Source: Ruminococcaceae bacterium UBA4871
GTDB lineage: Bacteria; Bacillota; Clostridia; Oscillospirales; Acutalibacteraceae
Direction of reading: 5' to 3'
NCBI GenBank assembly: GCA_002399445.1
Contig: DHDR01000006.1
Location: forward strand, 17,405 to 23,805
Length of the DNA: 6,401 nucleotides
The position numbers and the translations under genes are program-made. How positions within the stretch are numbered: position 1 is the stretch's first letter; each line of letters begins with the position of its first letter. This document shows positions 6,400 through 6,401 of this stretch, piece by piece. Below the pieces are notes generated by a model. It saw nothing but the letters and a program-made list of their open reading frames with translations. It was not told where the DNA came from and made no database searches.

Positions 6400-6401
6400 C
6401 A

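Noticed and set aside
1..6401. CRISPR arrays, tRNA, rRNA or phage genes
   Set aside because: No spaced direct repeats, cloverleaf structure or recognisable rRNA or phage sequence was seen on either strand.

Overview
The window looks like a low-to-mid-GC Gram-positive bacterium, probably a clostridial Firmicute. This rests on strong AAGGAGG/AGGAGG ribosome binding sites, a TTG start, a lipoprotein-type binding protein and a Gram-positive style secreted cyclodextrin glycosyltransferase (CGTase)-type enzyme. No narrower placement can be supported from the sequence alone.

Layout: bases 1-5851 are one tightly packed plus-strand operon segment for alpha-glucan use. It starts inside a MalG-type permease gene (1-471, 5' end outside the window). 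Next come a maltodextrin or cyclodextrin binding lipoprotein (500-1786), a cytosolic neopullulanase/cyclomaltodextrinase of family GH13 (TTG start at 1847, to 3595), and a large secreted CGTase-like enzyme with a TIG domain and a C-terminal CBM20 starch-binding domain (3653-5851). Gaps between genes are 28, 60 and 57 bases and none holds a convincing promoter. A strong stem-loop fills half of the 60-base gap. A long terminator hairpin (5889-5927) closes the operon.

Bases 5928-6401 hold no gene I can defend. At the right edge a minus-strand reading frame carries a short stretch resembling the catalytic core of a DDE transposase (IS5/IS4-like), cut by a stop codon. It is probably the decayed end of an insertion sequence.

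How the genes work together (inference from families): the secreted enzyme binds starch through CBM20 and turns it into cyclodextrins and/or linear maltodextrins. The lipoprotein and membrane permease import them, and the cytosolic GH13 enzyme opens and cleaves them to maltose and glucose. This is the known logic of cyclodextrin/maltodextrin pathways, so the window is not a wholly new system. The most unusual point is that the secreted enzyme keeps every catalytic residue of a CGTase but has changed all the far donor-subsite residues I could align, so its product profile may be atypical.
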